DNA of 64,000 bases from Verrucomicrobiota bacterium (GTDB lineage Bacteria; Verrucomicrobiota; Verrucomicrobiia; Limisphaerales; UBA11320). Position 1 is the first letter of the stretch, and each line of letters starts with the position of its first letter. Under the pieces are notes generated by a model. It searched no databases. It was given only the letters and a program-made list of their open reading frames with translations, and was not told where the DNA came from. Positions 1 to 9,194 of this stretch are shown here, one piece after another. The stretch covers positions 1 to 64,000 of the forward strand of contig JACQFQ010000044.1 in the NCBI GenBank assembly GCA_016199985.1. Reading direction: 5' to 3'. The position numbers and the translations under genes are program-made.

Positions 1-2175
1 GCGACCGCTTGCCCGCCGCTGGCAACAACCTGTCCGGCGATATCGACGGAATGCCCGGCGACGGCCACTGCGTGTCCGCCCAAGGCGACCGCGTGCCCCG
101 CGATAGCGACCGTATGCCCGGCCGTTGCGACGCAATGTCCGTCGTTACTGACGGTGTGCCCCGCTACGGCGACCGCTTGCCCACCGCTGGCAACAACCTG
201 TCCGGCGCTACCCACGGAATGTCCCGCGACGGCGACGAAGTGTCCCCCTAAGGCAACATCGTGCCCCGCAATATCGACGGTATGCCCGGCTGTAGCTACG
301 CAATGCCCGACGTTACTGACGGTGTGCCCCGCTACGGCGACCGCTTGCCCGCCGCTGGCAACAACCTGTCCGGCGATCTCCACGGAATGCCCGGCGACGG
401 CCACTGCGTGTCCGCCCAAGGCGACCGCGTGCCCCGCGATAGCCACGGTATGCCCGGCTGGAGCGACGCAATGTCCGTCGTTACTGACGGCCTGTCCCGC
501 TACGGCGACCGCTTGCCCGCCGCTGGCAACAACTTGTCCGGCGATAGCCACGGAATGTCCGGCGACGGCGACGAAGTGCCCGCCTAAGGCGACCGCGTGC
601 CCCGCAATAGCGACGGTATGCCCGGCTGTAGCTACGCAATGCCCGACGTTACTGACGGCGTGTCCCGCTACGGCGACCGCCTGCCCGCCGCTGGCAACAA
701 CCTGTCCGGCGATCTCCACGGAATGCCCGGCGACGGCCACGGCGTGTCCGCCCAAGGCGACTGCGTGCCCCGCGATAGCCACGGTATGCCCGGCTGTTGC
801 GACGCAATGTCCGTCGTTACTGACGGCCTGTCCCGCTACGGCGACCGCCTGCCCACCGCTGGCAACAACCTGTCCGGCGATAGCCACGGAATGTCCGGCG
901 ACGGCGACGAAGTGCCCGCCCAAAGCAACATCGTGCCCCGCGATAGCCACGGTATGCCCTGCGGTCGCGACGCAATGTCCGGTCGTAACCACCGCATGTC
1001 CCGGCATCGCGACGGCGTGCCCGCCGCAACCGACGACTTGCCCGCCTTTGGCCACGGAATGCCCTGCGACGGCGACGAAGTGTCCGCCCAAAGCAACATC
1101 GTGCCCCGCGATAGCCACGGTATGCCCTGCGGTCGCGACGCAATGTCCGGTCGTAACCACCGCATGTCCCGGCATCGCGACGGCCTGTCCGCCGCAACCC
1201 ACGACTTGTCCGGCGATAGCCACGGAATGTCCGGCGACGGCCACGGTGTGTCCGCCGCAGCCGACGCAATGTCCGGCGATCGCTACCGTGTGCCCGTCGC
1301 AGAAAACGGTTTGCCCCGCCGCTACTACAGTCTGCCCTACGTTCGCCACGGCGTGTCCGACCTTGGCCACCCAATGTCCCGCAGTGGCGACGGCATGTCC
1401 GGTAGTGCAGACCCAGTGTCCGACATTCCCCACCGCATGTCCCGCGGTCGCGACGGTCTGTCCGCCGCAGCCAACAGCCTGCCCATCGGTGGCCACCGAG
1501 TGTCCTGCGACAGCAACCGCTTGTCCGCCTGGCCTGACCCATTGTCCGGCGGTCAGCACAGCCTGTCCTACGACATCCACAAGTTGTCCGGGGAATCCCA
1601 CTCAGTGTCCCGCAGTGGCAACGGCCTGCCCGGCGAAGCTCACTCAATGTCCAATCCTTCCGCCTGCCTGCCTTGGATTTAGCGCCTCGGTGGACGACTC
1701 CGCGCTGCGGTCTTCTGTGGACGTGGTGGGGTGGCGAGCGAGTTCGGGCGCTGAACTGGCAGCCTGGCCTCAGTTCACCGCGATCTGTCCCATCCTTCAA
1801 ACACGCTGCCCGAGCTTGATGTATCCAGCCGCAGTCGCTTTTTCCGCTCCGCCCATTTCCGGTTCGGATGTGCCGGCCACAGCGGGCCTCCACGATTCGA
1901 TGGTCGGTGGGGAACCCATCGACCTGAATCAGAGCGATGCCTGGGCGGTTGAAGATGCGGGTGAGCCGCTTGTCGCTGCTCCGTCAAACGGACAAGCCTT
2001 TGGCCGCGAATTGCTCACCCCCTTACCCAGAGAGGTTCTTGCCGTGCGATCGCGAGAGACGTGCGGTGACGTCGCTTCGGGCGTCACGGTTGCACCTCCT
2101 CGATACTTTTCGTCTGGCCTTTCAGACTTTGGGCTGCAAGTTTCGCAGCAGCGCAAGCCCCGCGGAGCAGGCTGA
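1..2175 (+). CDS. Cys-Pro heptad-repeat protein, 5'-truncated by the window edge
   Basis: The frame is open from base 1 to the TGA at 2173-2175, so the true start lies upstream. Residues coded by 10-1668 are 79 uninterrupted heptads of the form C-P-x-x-A/T-T-x, for example CPATATA, CPPLATT, CPAISTE and CPPKATA. Cys and Pro open every unit and Thr stands at position 6 almost throughout. This frame is the coding one because differences between units fall largely at third positions (tgc/tgt, ccg/ccc, four Thr codons). After the array comes about 168 residues of low-complexity tail containing two stray heptads (CPILQTR, CPSLMYP; 1786-1827). That tail has poorer coding character and its reality is less certain. 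I recognise no family. With a cysteine every seven residues, a disulfide-stacked solenoid, a polyproline-like rod or a metal-binding stalk are all possible. An export signal cannot be judged because the N-terminus is missing. Confidence 0.75.
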   Translation, partial: ATACPPLATTCPAISTECPATATACPPKATACPAIATVCPAVATQCPSLLTVCPATATACPPLATTCPALPTECPATATKCPPKATSCPAISTVCPAVATQCPTLLTVCPATATACPPLATTCPAISTECPATATACPPKATACPAIATVCPAGATQCPSLLTACPATATACPPLATTCPAIATECPATATKCPPKATACPAIATVCPAVATQCPTLLTACPATATACPPLATTCPAISTECPATATACPPKATACPAIATVCPAVATQCPSLLTACPATATACPPLATTCPAIATECPATATKCPPKATSCPAIATVCPAVATQCPVVTTACPGIATACPPQPTTCPPLATECPATATKCPPKATSCPAIATVCPAVATQCPVVTTACPGIATACPPQPTTCPAIATECPATATVCPPQPTQCPAIATVCPSQKTVCPAATTVCPTFATACPTLATQCPAVATACPVVQTQCPTFPTACPAVATVCPPQPTACPSVATECPATATACPPGLTHCPAVSTACPTTSTSCPGNPTQCPAVATACPAKLTQCPILPPACLGFSASVDDSALRSSVDVVGWRASSGAELAAWPQFTAICPILQTRCPSLMYPAAVAFSAPPISGSDVPATAGLHDSMVGGEPIDLNQSDAWAVEDAGEPLVAAPSNGQAFGRELLTPLPREVLAVRSRETCGDVASGVTVAPPRYFSSGLSDFGLQVSQQRKPRGAG
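10..1668 (+). repeat. 79 x 21-bp in-frame tandem repeat with a 168-bp (8-unit) higher-order period
   Basis: The array is exactly 1659 bp, or 79 x 21. The same segment (gaccgcytgccc...) recurs at 3, 171, 339, 507, 675 and 843, always 168 bp apart, so eight heptads form a superunit. The left half is nearly homogeneous. Units from about 1250 onwards diverge (CPSQKTV, CPTFPTA, CPGNPTQ). There are no indels that break the 21-bp phase, as expected if the protein is under selection. Confidence 0.95.
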
Positions 2176-2204
2176 TGCGGCAGGCTCAGGGGCGCTAACT
2201 TTTC

Positions 2205-4874
2205 ATGGCGGCACAGACGGCGGAGCAGGATAAGAATCCGCGAAAACAGAGCCAGAACGGATTCACAGAGGATCCGTTGGCTGGCATTGTCTCTCCCCTC
2301 TTCTTTATTTTTGCGGCTTGGGTTGCCGCAGGCTCCGTCGGTCTTCTCGCGCATCCGCTCCGCCATGCGATCAGCATAACTCTCCTCGCCGCTGGCGCTT
2401 TTTTCGGCCTCCCATCGTCCGGTTGGACTACCCGCCCCTTTCTTGTGTTGATCGCAGGAATCGGAGTCAACCTGGCCATGGCCGCGTCGATTGCTCCCGT
2501 GATCAATGTCCTCGGCTGCGCTGCCGCGCTCGCCGGCGTTGCTTTCTCCCGATCCGGCGCGCCCAGGCAGGCGCTTCTGGATTCCGCGAGAGCTCTCGCT
2601 GTGTTTGCGACCTACCGCTTTGCCCTCATCGCGATTCCCTGGTTCTGGCTGGCGATGGATCGATGCGGCGGCGCTCTGGCCTCGGCCGTCGCGGCCCTGG
2701 GACGCACGAAGCTGTCGGTGGGCGCCACCTTCGGCGGAATGGATTTCTTCGTCCTGGTCGCGGCGCTTTCAACCATCCACGTTCTGCGCTGTCCAGCCCC
2801 GCGCATGCGGGAAGCGCTGAAGGCCGGCGCAATCGTGGCAACGGGCCAGCTCGTCTACCTCCTGGCGGCGGCCCTATTCCCGAGCTGGATCCATGTTGTC
2901 GAGAAACTTAAAGGAGCCGCCGCGGCCCCGGCCGGAGGACATGGGGCAACCGGATTTCAAGAGGCGGTTCTCTGGCACTTGCCCGCATTGGGGATTCTTG
3001 TGCATGGGTTCGTCGCCGCGTTCATGATTCGGCGCCTGCGCGCGTCCGCCGCGTCCCGCCCAGACGCATCGGCCGATGTTTCGCCGCGATGGCAAATCGC
3101 CCTGGTGGTCGGCCTCGGATTGGCCCTGCCCGCAGTTGCGGTTCTGAATCCCACGCCTTTGTCTCTTCGCGGCAAGAAGGTCGTGGTTCACGAGAAGGGG
3201 TTCCTGAACTGGCTCAAACCTAAGCATGGCGACTATGGCCGCTTGTCCGTCGGGATGTACGGCATGCTTCCCCGGTTCTTTGAGGACTACGGCGCGCAAT
3301 GCCTCATCTCCAAGGATCTGTCCGACGCCGATCTCGCGGACGCCCAGCTCCTGATGCTGATCTTTCCCAACAAGACATGGGATCCCGGCCAGCTCGAGCG
3401 GATCTGGCGCTTCGTTCGGCAAGGCGGCTCGTTGTTGATTCTCGGCGAGCACACCGTGCGGGAGAAGGACGGAGGCAGCCGGTTCAACGAGGTGCTCGAG
3501 CCGACCGCCATGCGTGTTGCCTTCGATTCCGCCACCTTCGCCGTAGGCGGCTGGCTCGAGTCCTACGAAGCGCTCGCGCACCCCGCCAGCATGGGCTTCA
3601 ACGATGACCGCAACCAATTCGGCGTCGTCATTGGCGCGTCGCTTCATGTGCGCTGGCCGGCGAGGCCGGTGCTTATCGGACGATGGGGATGGAACGATCC
3701 CGGCGATCCCACGAACGATGAGACCAAGGGAGGATCGATGATGGGCAACCAGCATTACGATGCCGGCGAGCATGTCGGCGACATCCTTCTGGCCGCCGAG
3801 CAGGATTTCGGGCGCGGTCGCGTGATGGTGTTCGGCGATACGTCGGGATTCACCAACGGCATCCTCTTCGGTTCCCACGAGTACGCCTCCGCTCTGTTCG
3901 CCGCGATGTGCGATCGCGTCGAATTCGGAACCCTGCGATCCGTTCTCACGCTGCTCGGGCTCATCGTCCTGGCGTGGGCTCTCGGAAAACCCATGCCGTC
4001 GCGCGAGCTTCTTCTGCTTCTCCTGTCCTTCGGGCTGTCCTTCGCCGTCTGCGCGGCTTGGAGCCAGAAGTCGGCGAAACTGATTCCCGACGGGCGGGTT
4101 CGAACTCCCAACATGCTTGCCTATATCGACGCCACGCATTCCTCGCTGGTCAGCGGCGAATCCTGGCGCGTCAACGGGCTGGGGGGACTGGAGCTCACCC
4201 TCATGCGCAACGACTATCATGTGCTGAGCCTGTCGGAGTTTACGGCGGAACGCTTGCAAGGCGCCGGGGTTCTCATATCGGCCGCGCCTGGCCACCCCTT
4301 TTCCGCGGAGGACCGACGGGTTCTGCGTCAATTCATTGAGGGCGGCGGGATCTTCATCTGCACGGTGGGATATCCCGAGTCGGCGCCCAGCCGCGAGGTT
4401 CTCGCCGATCTGGGATTCTATGTGGGCGGGATCGGGGCGGGCACCGACTACGGGACCGAGCCCCGGCCCTTCGGACATTTCAAGGCGCCCTATCACAATG
4501 GCGGCGATTACATGGCCCACGTCCGATTCCATGCGGCGTGGAATGTTGAATCCTCCGATCCGCAAGCGCAGCCGCTCGCATATGGCCCGAGGGATCCTCA
4601 CGGCGGGCCTGGGCAGCGCGACCCTTCGGTTGTCCTCATGAGACGGATTGGAAAGGGGAAGGCGGTCGTCATCGCCGACACACAGTTCGCGACGAATCAA
4701 AACCTGGAGAATGAAGGAGGGCAGCCTTTCGAGGGGATGCGTGAGAATTCGGACTTCTGGCGCTGGCTGCTCACTCTCCTCAACGATCAGCCGTTGTGGG
4801 TTCCTCCCAAGCCTGAAGCGCCGCCCGCCGCCATCCCTCGCATCATCGGCGACGACCTTCTCGACAAGCAATGA
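2205..4874 (+). CDS. Membrane protein with two GATase-like domains (DUF4350-type), first paralog
   Basis: The protein has 889 residues. The first ~310 are hydrophobic, with about seven to eight predicted membrane segments. A soluble part follows with the amidotransferase-like turn GGSLLILGEHTVRE near residue 407, then two more membrane helices around residues 580-620 and a second soluble domain with LRQFIEGGGIFICTVGYPES near residue 710. This layout recalls the DUF4350/ABC-associated GATase-like proteins, which usually lack the catalytic Cys triad; I see no nucleophile elbow here. A weak AGGGG precedes the ATG by 12 nt. Its stop overlaps the start of the next gene, a clear paralog, so the two are probably co-translated. 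The reaction and substrate are unknown. A role at the membrane in polysaccharide or surface-protein handling is only a guess. Confidence 0.7.
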   Translation: MAAQTAEQDKNPRKQSQNGFTEDPLAGIVSPLFFIFAAWVAAGSVGLLAHPLRHAISITLLAAGAFFGLPSSGWTTRPFLVLIAGIGVNLAMAASIAPVINVLGCAAALAGVAFSRSGAPRQALLDSARALAVFATYRFALIAIPWFWLAMDRCGGALASAVAALGRTKLSVGATFGGMDFFVLVAALSTIHVLRCPAPRMREALKAGAIVATGQLVYLLAAALFPSWIHVVEKLKGAAAAPAGGHGATGFQEAVLWHLPALGILVHGFVAAFMIRRLRASAASRPDASADVSPRWQIALVVGLGLALPAVAVLNPTPLSLRGKKVVVHEKGFLNWLKPKHGDYGRLSVGMYGMLPRFFEDYGAQCLISKDLSDADLADAQLLMLIFPNKTWDPGQLERIWRFVRQGGSLLILGEHTVREKDGGSRFNEVLEPTAMRVAFDSATFAVGGWLESYEALAHPASMGFNDDRNQFGVVIGASLHVRWPARPVLIGRWGWNDPGDPTNDETKGGSMMGNQHYDAGEHVGDILLAAEQDFGRGRVMVFGDTSGFTNGILFGSHEYASALFAAMCDRVEFGTLRSVLTLLGLIVLAWALGKPMPSRELLLLLLSFGLSFAVCAAWSQKSAKLIPDGRVRTPNMLAYIDATHSSLVSGESWRVNGLGGLELTLMRNDYHVLSLSEFTAERLQGAGVLISAAPGHPFSAEDRRVLRQFIEGGGIFICTVGYPESAPSREVLADLGFYVGGIGAGTDYGTEPRPFGHFKAPYHNGGDYMAHVRFHAAWNVESSDPQAQPLAYGPRDPHGGPGQRDPSVVLMRRIGKGKAVVIADTQFATNQNLENEGGQPFEGMRENSDFWRWLLTLLNDQPLWVPPKPEAPPAAIPRIIGDDLLDKQ

Positions 4875-7609
4875 CTCGACTCTGGTTAGGAATCTATCTT
4901 TTGGCGTCGGCCTGGCTTTTCGGGACGGACTATTTCTACGCCCCGCGATGGTCGCTCTTCGCCGCGTTCGCTGCTCTGGGCGTGATTCTTATCGCCTCCG
5001 CCCCGGTGGGAACAATGGCGTCGTCGCGTCCGGGAGCGAGCGGCGGGGCGGACGGTGAAAAGCAGCCCATCCTCCGCGCCTGCTGTCTTTGGCTGATCCT
5101 GTTGCTGCCGGTGTATCTCCTCTCGCGATGGCCGGATCGGCTGGCGCCCTTGCTGGCCGCCCTCGGATCTCTCGCTCTGGCCTGTGCCGGGAATCGCGCC
5201 GGTGTCGGTGGAATCGCGGGCAGGCTGACCCTCGCGGCCTTGATGGTTTGGACGCAGAGCCTGGTGCTCACGGCCTACAAGGGCTGGACGGCGCGGAGTC
5301 ACGAACTGCCTGACGCAGTGGTTTGGGTCATCCATCAGTTCTCAAGCCTGCTGGGTGTGGATATCGGAAGGACGCAGTCGACTCTCATGCTCTCAACGAT
5401 GAGGGAGACCCATGCGCTGGGGGGGACGTGGGAGTTCTTCCTCGATCCTCCCACGCTGTGTTTCATCGTGGGGGGAGCGGTCTGCCTGGCGCTGTCGTTC
5501 CTGAGCGCGCCGGCTTCGGAGCGTGTTCCCGAGACCAAGCTCCAAACGGCGCCCGAGGCGCCGCTGACCCGCGCCGAGGCGCGTCGCGGCGGCAAAAAAC
5601 CAGCGCCCACGCCCGCACGACGATCCTCAGCGCCCTCTTGGAACTGGTCCTTGCCTCCAGCGTGGAGGCCCTTGGGGATTTTTGCTTTCTCGACGGTCGT
5701 CTGGCTTCTGCTGCGAAGCGGCCTGTTGATCGGGCTGTATCTTCACCGGGCGCTCGTCACCGATTACGACGCTCCGCTGAGTCTCATGTCGCAGTTTTGG
5801 AATCCCTGGGTGGAGCTTCTGTTCCTGCTCCCGCTGGCGATTTTCCAGATGGTCGCTCTGCGGTCGCCGTCGAACGTCTGCGCTCCCGCCGCCCTGGGCG
5901 CGCGGTCGCTGGGAACTCGCGCATTAAGGCGGCCTCTGGCGCTGAGCGCCGCGACCGCGTTGATGTTGATCCTCGCCTTCTTCTGGGATCCGGTGGGTCA
6001 GCGCAAGCCGGGCCGGGTGGCCGTCGATGAACACCGCACCCGCTGGGAGCCCACCGGACGTCCCTTCGACACGGAATGGTACGGGCATCTCTCCGGCTAC
6101 AACTACGCGTCGATTTACGATTACTGCTCCCGGTTCTACGACATGTCGCGGATCACCAATGTCATCAGCGACGCGACTCTGGCCGATCTCGACGTGCTCG
6201 TGGTCAAGGTGCCCACGGATCCCTACACCCTCGAGGAAATCGGGTCCATCAACCGGTTTGTTGAGCGGGGCGGGGGAGTGCTGATGATCGGAGAGCACAC
6301 GGATGTCTTTGGCACGGGCTACAACCTGAACTCCATCGCCCGGCGCTTCGGCTTCGTCTTTCGTTACGACTGCCTCTTTGGCATTGATTCCTTCTTTGAC
6401 CAGTACTACGAGCCTCCGCCGGTTCCGCATCCGGTGGTGCAGCACATCCGGAACATGGATTTCGCCACCTCCTGCTCCATCCAGCCCCTGGGCCTTTCGG
6501 GTCGGAGCGTGCTCACCAGCACGGGGCTCAAGAACTCGCTCGCGGATTACCACGTGAGCAACTACTACCCGCAGGCCGTGGATCACGCCGCCATGCGCTT
6601 TGGGGCGTTCGTTCAGCTCTGGGCGGCGCGGAGCGGATCCGGCCGCGTCCTGGCCTTCACCGATTCCACCATCTTCTCGAACTTCTGCACCTTCGAGCCC
6701 GGCAAGGCGGAGATGATGATGGGGATGCTGGAGTGGCTGAACCATCGGGATGGAATCGGCGATCCGCGCCCGGTTTTCCTCGTTCTGGGCGCTCTGTGCG
6801 GGCTCTGGACGCTCGCGCTTCTGAGAAAAGACCCGCAGGCGATCATGGTCTGCGCCGGCATGACTGCCGCGGTGTGGGCTGTGGCCTGCGCCGGCCTGGT
6901 GCAGGCGCAAAAGCGCGCGATGCCGCCCCCGGCCGCCCGTCGGCCGTTCGTTCAGATCACATTCGATCGCACCGTTTGCGACAGCATTCTTCCCAAGAAC
7001 GGATTCATCGACGGACGACCCAATGGCTTCGGTATTTTCGAGCGATGGTTCCTGCGGCTCGGTTATTTCAACCGTCGCGAGAGCGGGACCGAAGCCTTGA
7101 AGGGCGATCTGGTTGTGTTTGCGTATCCGACCCTGCCGGCGCCGAAAGGCTATGTGGAAGCGTTGAAGCGGTACGTGGACTCCGGGGGAAGAGCGCTGAT
7201 CGTCGACTCGCCGGAGAACACAAACTCGACCGCGGCGGTTCTGCTGCAGCCCTTCCAGCTTTCACAGAAGCCTCGGGCCCCTTCAGCTCCCCCCGGCGCC
7301 AAACCAGCGATGCTGACGGGGCCGGCCGGATTTCCGACGATCCCTGGCGATACGGCCAATGAATCTGTGGGCGGGCAACCCTTTGTGACGTTGGACGGCA
7401 AGCCCGTGGCAACCACGATTCGTTCGGGGCGTGGGACCGTGACCCTGATCAGCTTCGGTTCGACCTTCACCGACGCGAAGATGGGAGTGACCGGTGACGT
7501 GGAGCCCAACGAAGACTTGAAGAAGGTCTTCGACTTTCAGTTCGCGTTGGCCCGCGCCGTCATCGGCGACAAACTGATCCCTCCCGCGACAGCGCCGCCT
7601 TCCCGGTAA
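4871..7609 (+). CDS. Membrane protein with GATase-like domains, second paralog; possible degenerate exosortase-like N-terminus
   Basis: The protein has 912 residues; its ATG overlaps the upstream TGA (ATGA). It has the same architecture as its neighbour: a multi-helix membrane N-terminus, then a GATase-like domain with VERGGGVLMIGEHTDVFG near residues 464-481, two helices near residues 630-680, and a second domain with YVDSGGRALIVDSPENT near residue 770. The N-terminal membrane part includes LLGVDIGRTQSTL followed by a Cys in LDPPTLCFIVGG, and later a helix with LLLRSGLLIGLYLHRAL. That order (LLG, Cys, Arg in a helix, His) recalls exosortase/archaeosortase topology, but the canonical CSG motif is missing, so any enzymatic role is doubtful. 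A Lys/Arg/Pro-rich linker lies around residues 218-260. The gene faces the DUF1501 gene across 74 bp. Confidence 0.7.
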   Translation: MTRLWLGIYLLASAWLFGTDYFYAPRWSLFAAFAALGVILIASAPVGTMASSRPGASGGADGEKQPILRACCLWLILLLPVYLLSRWPDRLAPLLAALGSLALACAGNRAGVGGIAGRLTLAALMVWTQSLVLTAYKGWTARSHELPDAVVWVIHQFSSLLGVDIGRTQSTLMLSTMRETHALGGTWEFFLDPPTLCFIVGGAVCLALSFLSAPASERVPETKLQTAPEAPLTRAEARRGGKKPAPTPARRSSAPSWNWSLPPAWRPLGIFAFSTVVWLLLRSGLLIGLYLHRALVTDYDAPLSLMSQFWNPWVELLFLLPLAIFQMVALRSPSNVCAPAALGARSLGTRALRRPLALSAATALMLILAFFWDPVGQRKPGRVAVDEHRTRWEPTGRPFDTEWYGHLSGYNYASIYDYCSRFYDMSRITNVISDATLADLDVLVVKVPTDPYTLEEIGSINRFVERGGGVLMIGEHTDVFGTGYNLNSIARRFGFVFRYDCLFGIDSFFDQYYEPPPVPHPVVQHIRNMDFATSCSIQPLGLSGRSVLTSTGLKNSLADYHVSNYYPQAVDHAAMRFGAFVQLWAARSGSGRVLAFTDSTIFSNFCTFEPGKAEMMMGMLEWLNHRDGIGDPRPVFLVLGALCGLWTLALLRKDPQAIMVCAGMTAAVWAVACAGLVQAQKRAMPPPAARRPFVQITFDRTVCDSILPKNGFIDGRPNGFGIFERWFLRLGYFNRRESGTEALKGDLVVFAYPTLPAPKGYVEALKRYVDSGGRALIVDSPENTNSTAAVLLQPFQLSQKPRAPSAPPGAKPAMLTGPAGFPTIPGDTANESVGGQPFVTLDGKPVATTIRSGRGTVTLISFGSTFTDAKMGVTGDVEPNEDLKKVFDFQFALARAVIGDKLIPPATAPPSR

Positions 7610-7683
7610 GGACAGCCGGTGTTCCGCTGCGCCGCCGCAACGGACGCGAAGAAGAAAGGGGATCGGAGAACCAGACGCTGGGC

Positions 7684-9156
7684 CTAGGCGAGAATCTCCC
7701 TGATTTTGGCCCCGTGATCCATCTCCAGGCGTTTGCGGCCGGGGATTTCGAGCGCCCGGGAGTCGAGCCCGAGCAGGTGGAGGACCGTGGCGTGGATGTC
7801 GGTCACGTAGCGACGGTCCACCGCCGCGTGGAACCCGATCTCATCCGTCGCTCCGTAGGTTGTGCCGCCCCGGATCCCGGCCCCCGCCAGCCATGCGCAA
7901 AAGGCCTGCGGATGATGGTCGCGTCCTGTGCCTTCGGCGCCTGGCGAGCGCCCGAACTCCGTTCCGAACACCACCAGAGTGTCCTGCAAAAGGCCGCGCT
8001 GCTTGAGGTCCTTGAGCAGCCCGGCGATGGGCCGATCCACCTCCGCCGCCAGCTTGGTGTGATTCGATTTGATCTCGGAATGCGCGTCCCAATCCCCGCC
8101 TCCGCCTCCGCCGTGGAACAGTTGAACAAAGCGAACCCCGCGTTCGACCAGCCGTCGCGCCACGAGACATTGCTCCCCGAAGGCTTTGCACTCCCGCCTG
8201 TCGAGGCCGTAGAGACTGCGCGTCTCCGGGGTTTCCTTCTCGAACTGAAGCGTCTCGGGGATCGAGGTCTGCATCTGGAACGCCATTTCGTAAGACTTGA
8301 TCCGCGCGCGGAGATTCTTGTCGTCCGGATAATCGACGCCCGCAAGATGGTTCAGCTTGCCGAGAAGACCCAGGTTGCCCGCCTGCTCCTCGTAGGAGAT
8401 CGCGTCGGGAGGCTTGAGGAAGGCCAGCGGCTTCTTGGAATCCGCGTTCAATCGCACCCCCCCGTACTCCGGTCCCAGATAGGCGGCCCCGTGAGTGAAG
8501 GCGCCGCCGCAGCAATCGCCGGTCGGCACGCCCAGCACCACGTACTCGGGGAGATTCTCGTTCATCGCGCCGAGCCCGTACGCGACCCACGAACCGAGCG
8601 TCGGATGCTCCAGCTCCCGCGGGTGCCGGCCGGTCTGCCAGGTGAGTTGGGCGCCGTGATCGTTGTGAATCGTCCAGAGCGAACGCACCACGGCGAGATC
8701 GTCCGCGCATTCTCCCACATTCTGGAACCAATCGCCCACGACCAGCCCGCTTTTTCCATAGGCCTTGTAGCCGGTCTGGAGCGGCAGGAGGACCTTCCTG
8801 TTGCCGTGAGCGGGGTTGGCGCCGACGACGTCCTTGCCTTCGGTTTTCACAACATCCTTGTAGGGCGTGTCGGCAATCGACTTGCCGGCGAATGTGTTCA
8901 GCTCGGGCTTCACATCAAAGCTCTCGAGATGGCTGACGCCGCCGCAGAGGAAAATCCAGATGACCGACTTGGCTCGCGGCGCGAAATGGGGCCGCCCGTC
9001 CGGTGGTCGCCATGCGGATCCGTCCGCGCGCGCGATGCCGTCCTTGAAGAGCATCGCTCCCAGAGCCAGGCCTGTGAATCCCATGCCCGTGTCGGACAGG
9101 AACGACCGGCGTGTGATGCCGTGGCAGGAGTTCTGATCGCGTGGGGTGGGCTTCAT
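7684..9156 (-). CDS. DUF1501 family exported protein (sulfatase-fold, Tat signal)
   Basis: The protein has 490 residues. The N-terminus carries a twin-arginine motif (ITRRSFLSDTGMGFTGLALG, residues 14-33), so it is probably exported folded. Typical DUF1501 landmarks follow: a Phe/Leu-rich start with CGGVSHLESFDVKPELN, the block VVFGTEFGRSPGAEGTGRDH followed by HPQAFC, and a C-terminal HATVLHLLGLDS with a polar tail. DUF1501 proteins share the alkaline-phosphatase/sulfatase fold and, in Planctomycetota and Verrucomicrobiota, are nearly always coded next to DUF1549/DUF1553 proteins, as here (38 bp apart, same strand). The biochemical role of the pair is unknown; polysaccharide utilisation is often suspected. 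The length is normal for the family. Confidence 0.93.
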   Translation of the reverse strand: MKPTPRDQNSCHGITRRSFLSDTGMGFTGLALGAMLFKDGIARADGSAWRPPDGRPHFAPRAKSVIWIFLCGGVSHLESFDVKPELNTFAGKSIADTPYKDVVKTEGKDVVGANPAHGNRKVLLPLQTGYKAYGKSGLVVGDWFQNVGECADDLAVVRSLWTIHNDHGAQLTWQTGRHPRELEHPTLGSWVAYGLGAMNENLPEYVVLGVPTGDCCGGAFTHGAAYLGPEYGGVRLNADSKKPLAFLKPPDAISYEEQAGNLGLLGKLNHLAGVDYPDDKNLRARIKSYEMAFQMQTSIPETLQFEKETPETRSLYGLDRRECKAFGEQCLVARRLVERGVRFVQLFHGGGGGGDWDAHSEIKSNHTKLAAEVDRPIAGLLKDLKQRGLLQDTLVVFGTEFGRSPGAEGTGRDHHPQAFCAWLAGAGIRGGTTYGATDEIGFHAAVDRRYVTDIHATVLHLLGLDSRALEIPGRKRLEMDHGAKIREILA

Positions 9157-9194
9157 GACGATGGGGAGCTGGGAGGAATGGAAAACATGGGCTG

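Noticed and set aside
10..1668. CRISPR array or tandem regulatory sites
   Set aside because: There are no unique spacers; the units are contiguous, in codon phase and higher-order periodic.
597..1682. Second open frame through the heptad array (MPRNSDGMPGC...) and the long Arg-rich minus-strand frame at 817-1893
   Set aside because: A stop-free 21-bp repeat opens several frames at once. Only the Cys-Pro frame keeps its residues constant while third positions vary.
2874..4871. 665-codon minus-strand frame
   Set aside because: It lies wholly antisense to the membrane-protein gene and has His/Arg/Glu-rich shadow composition without domains.
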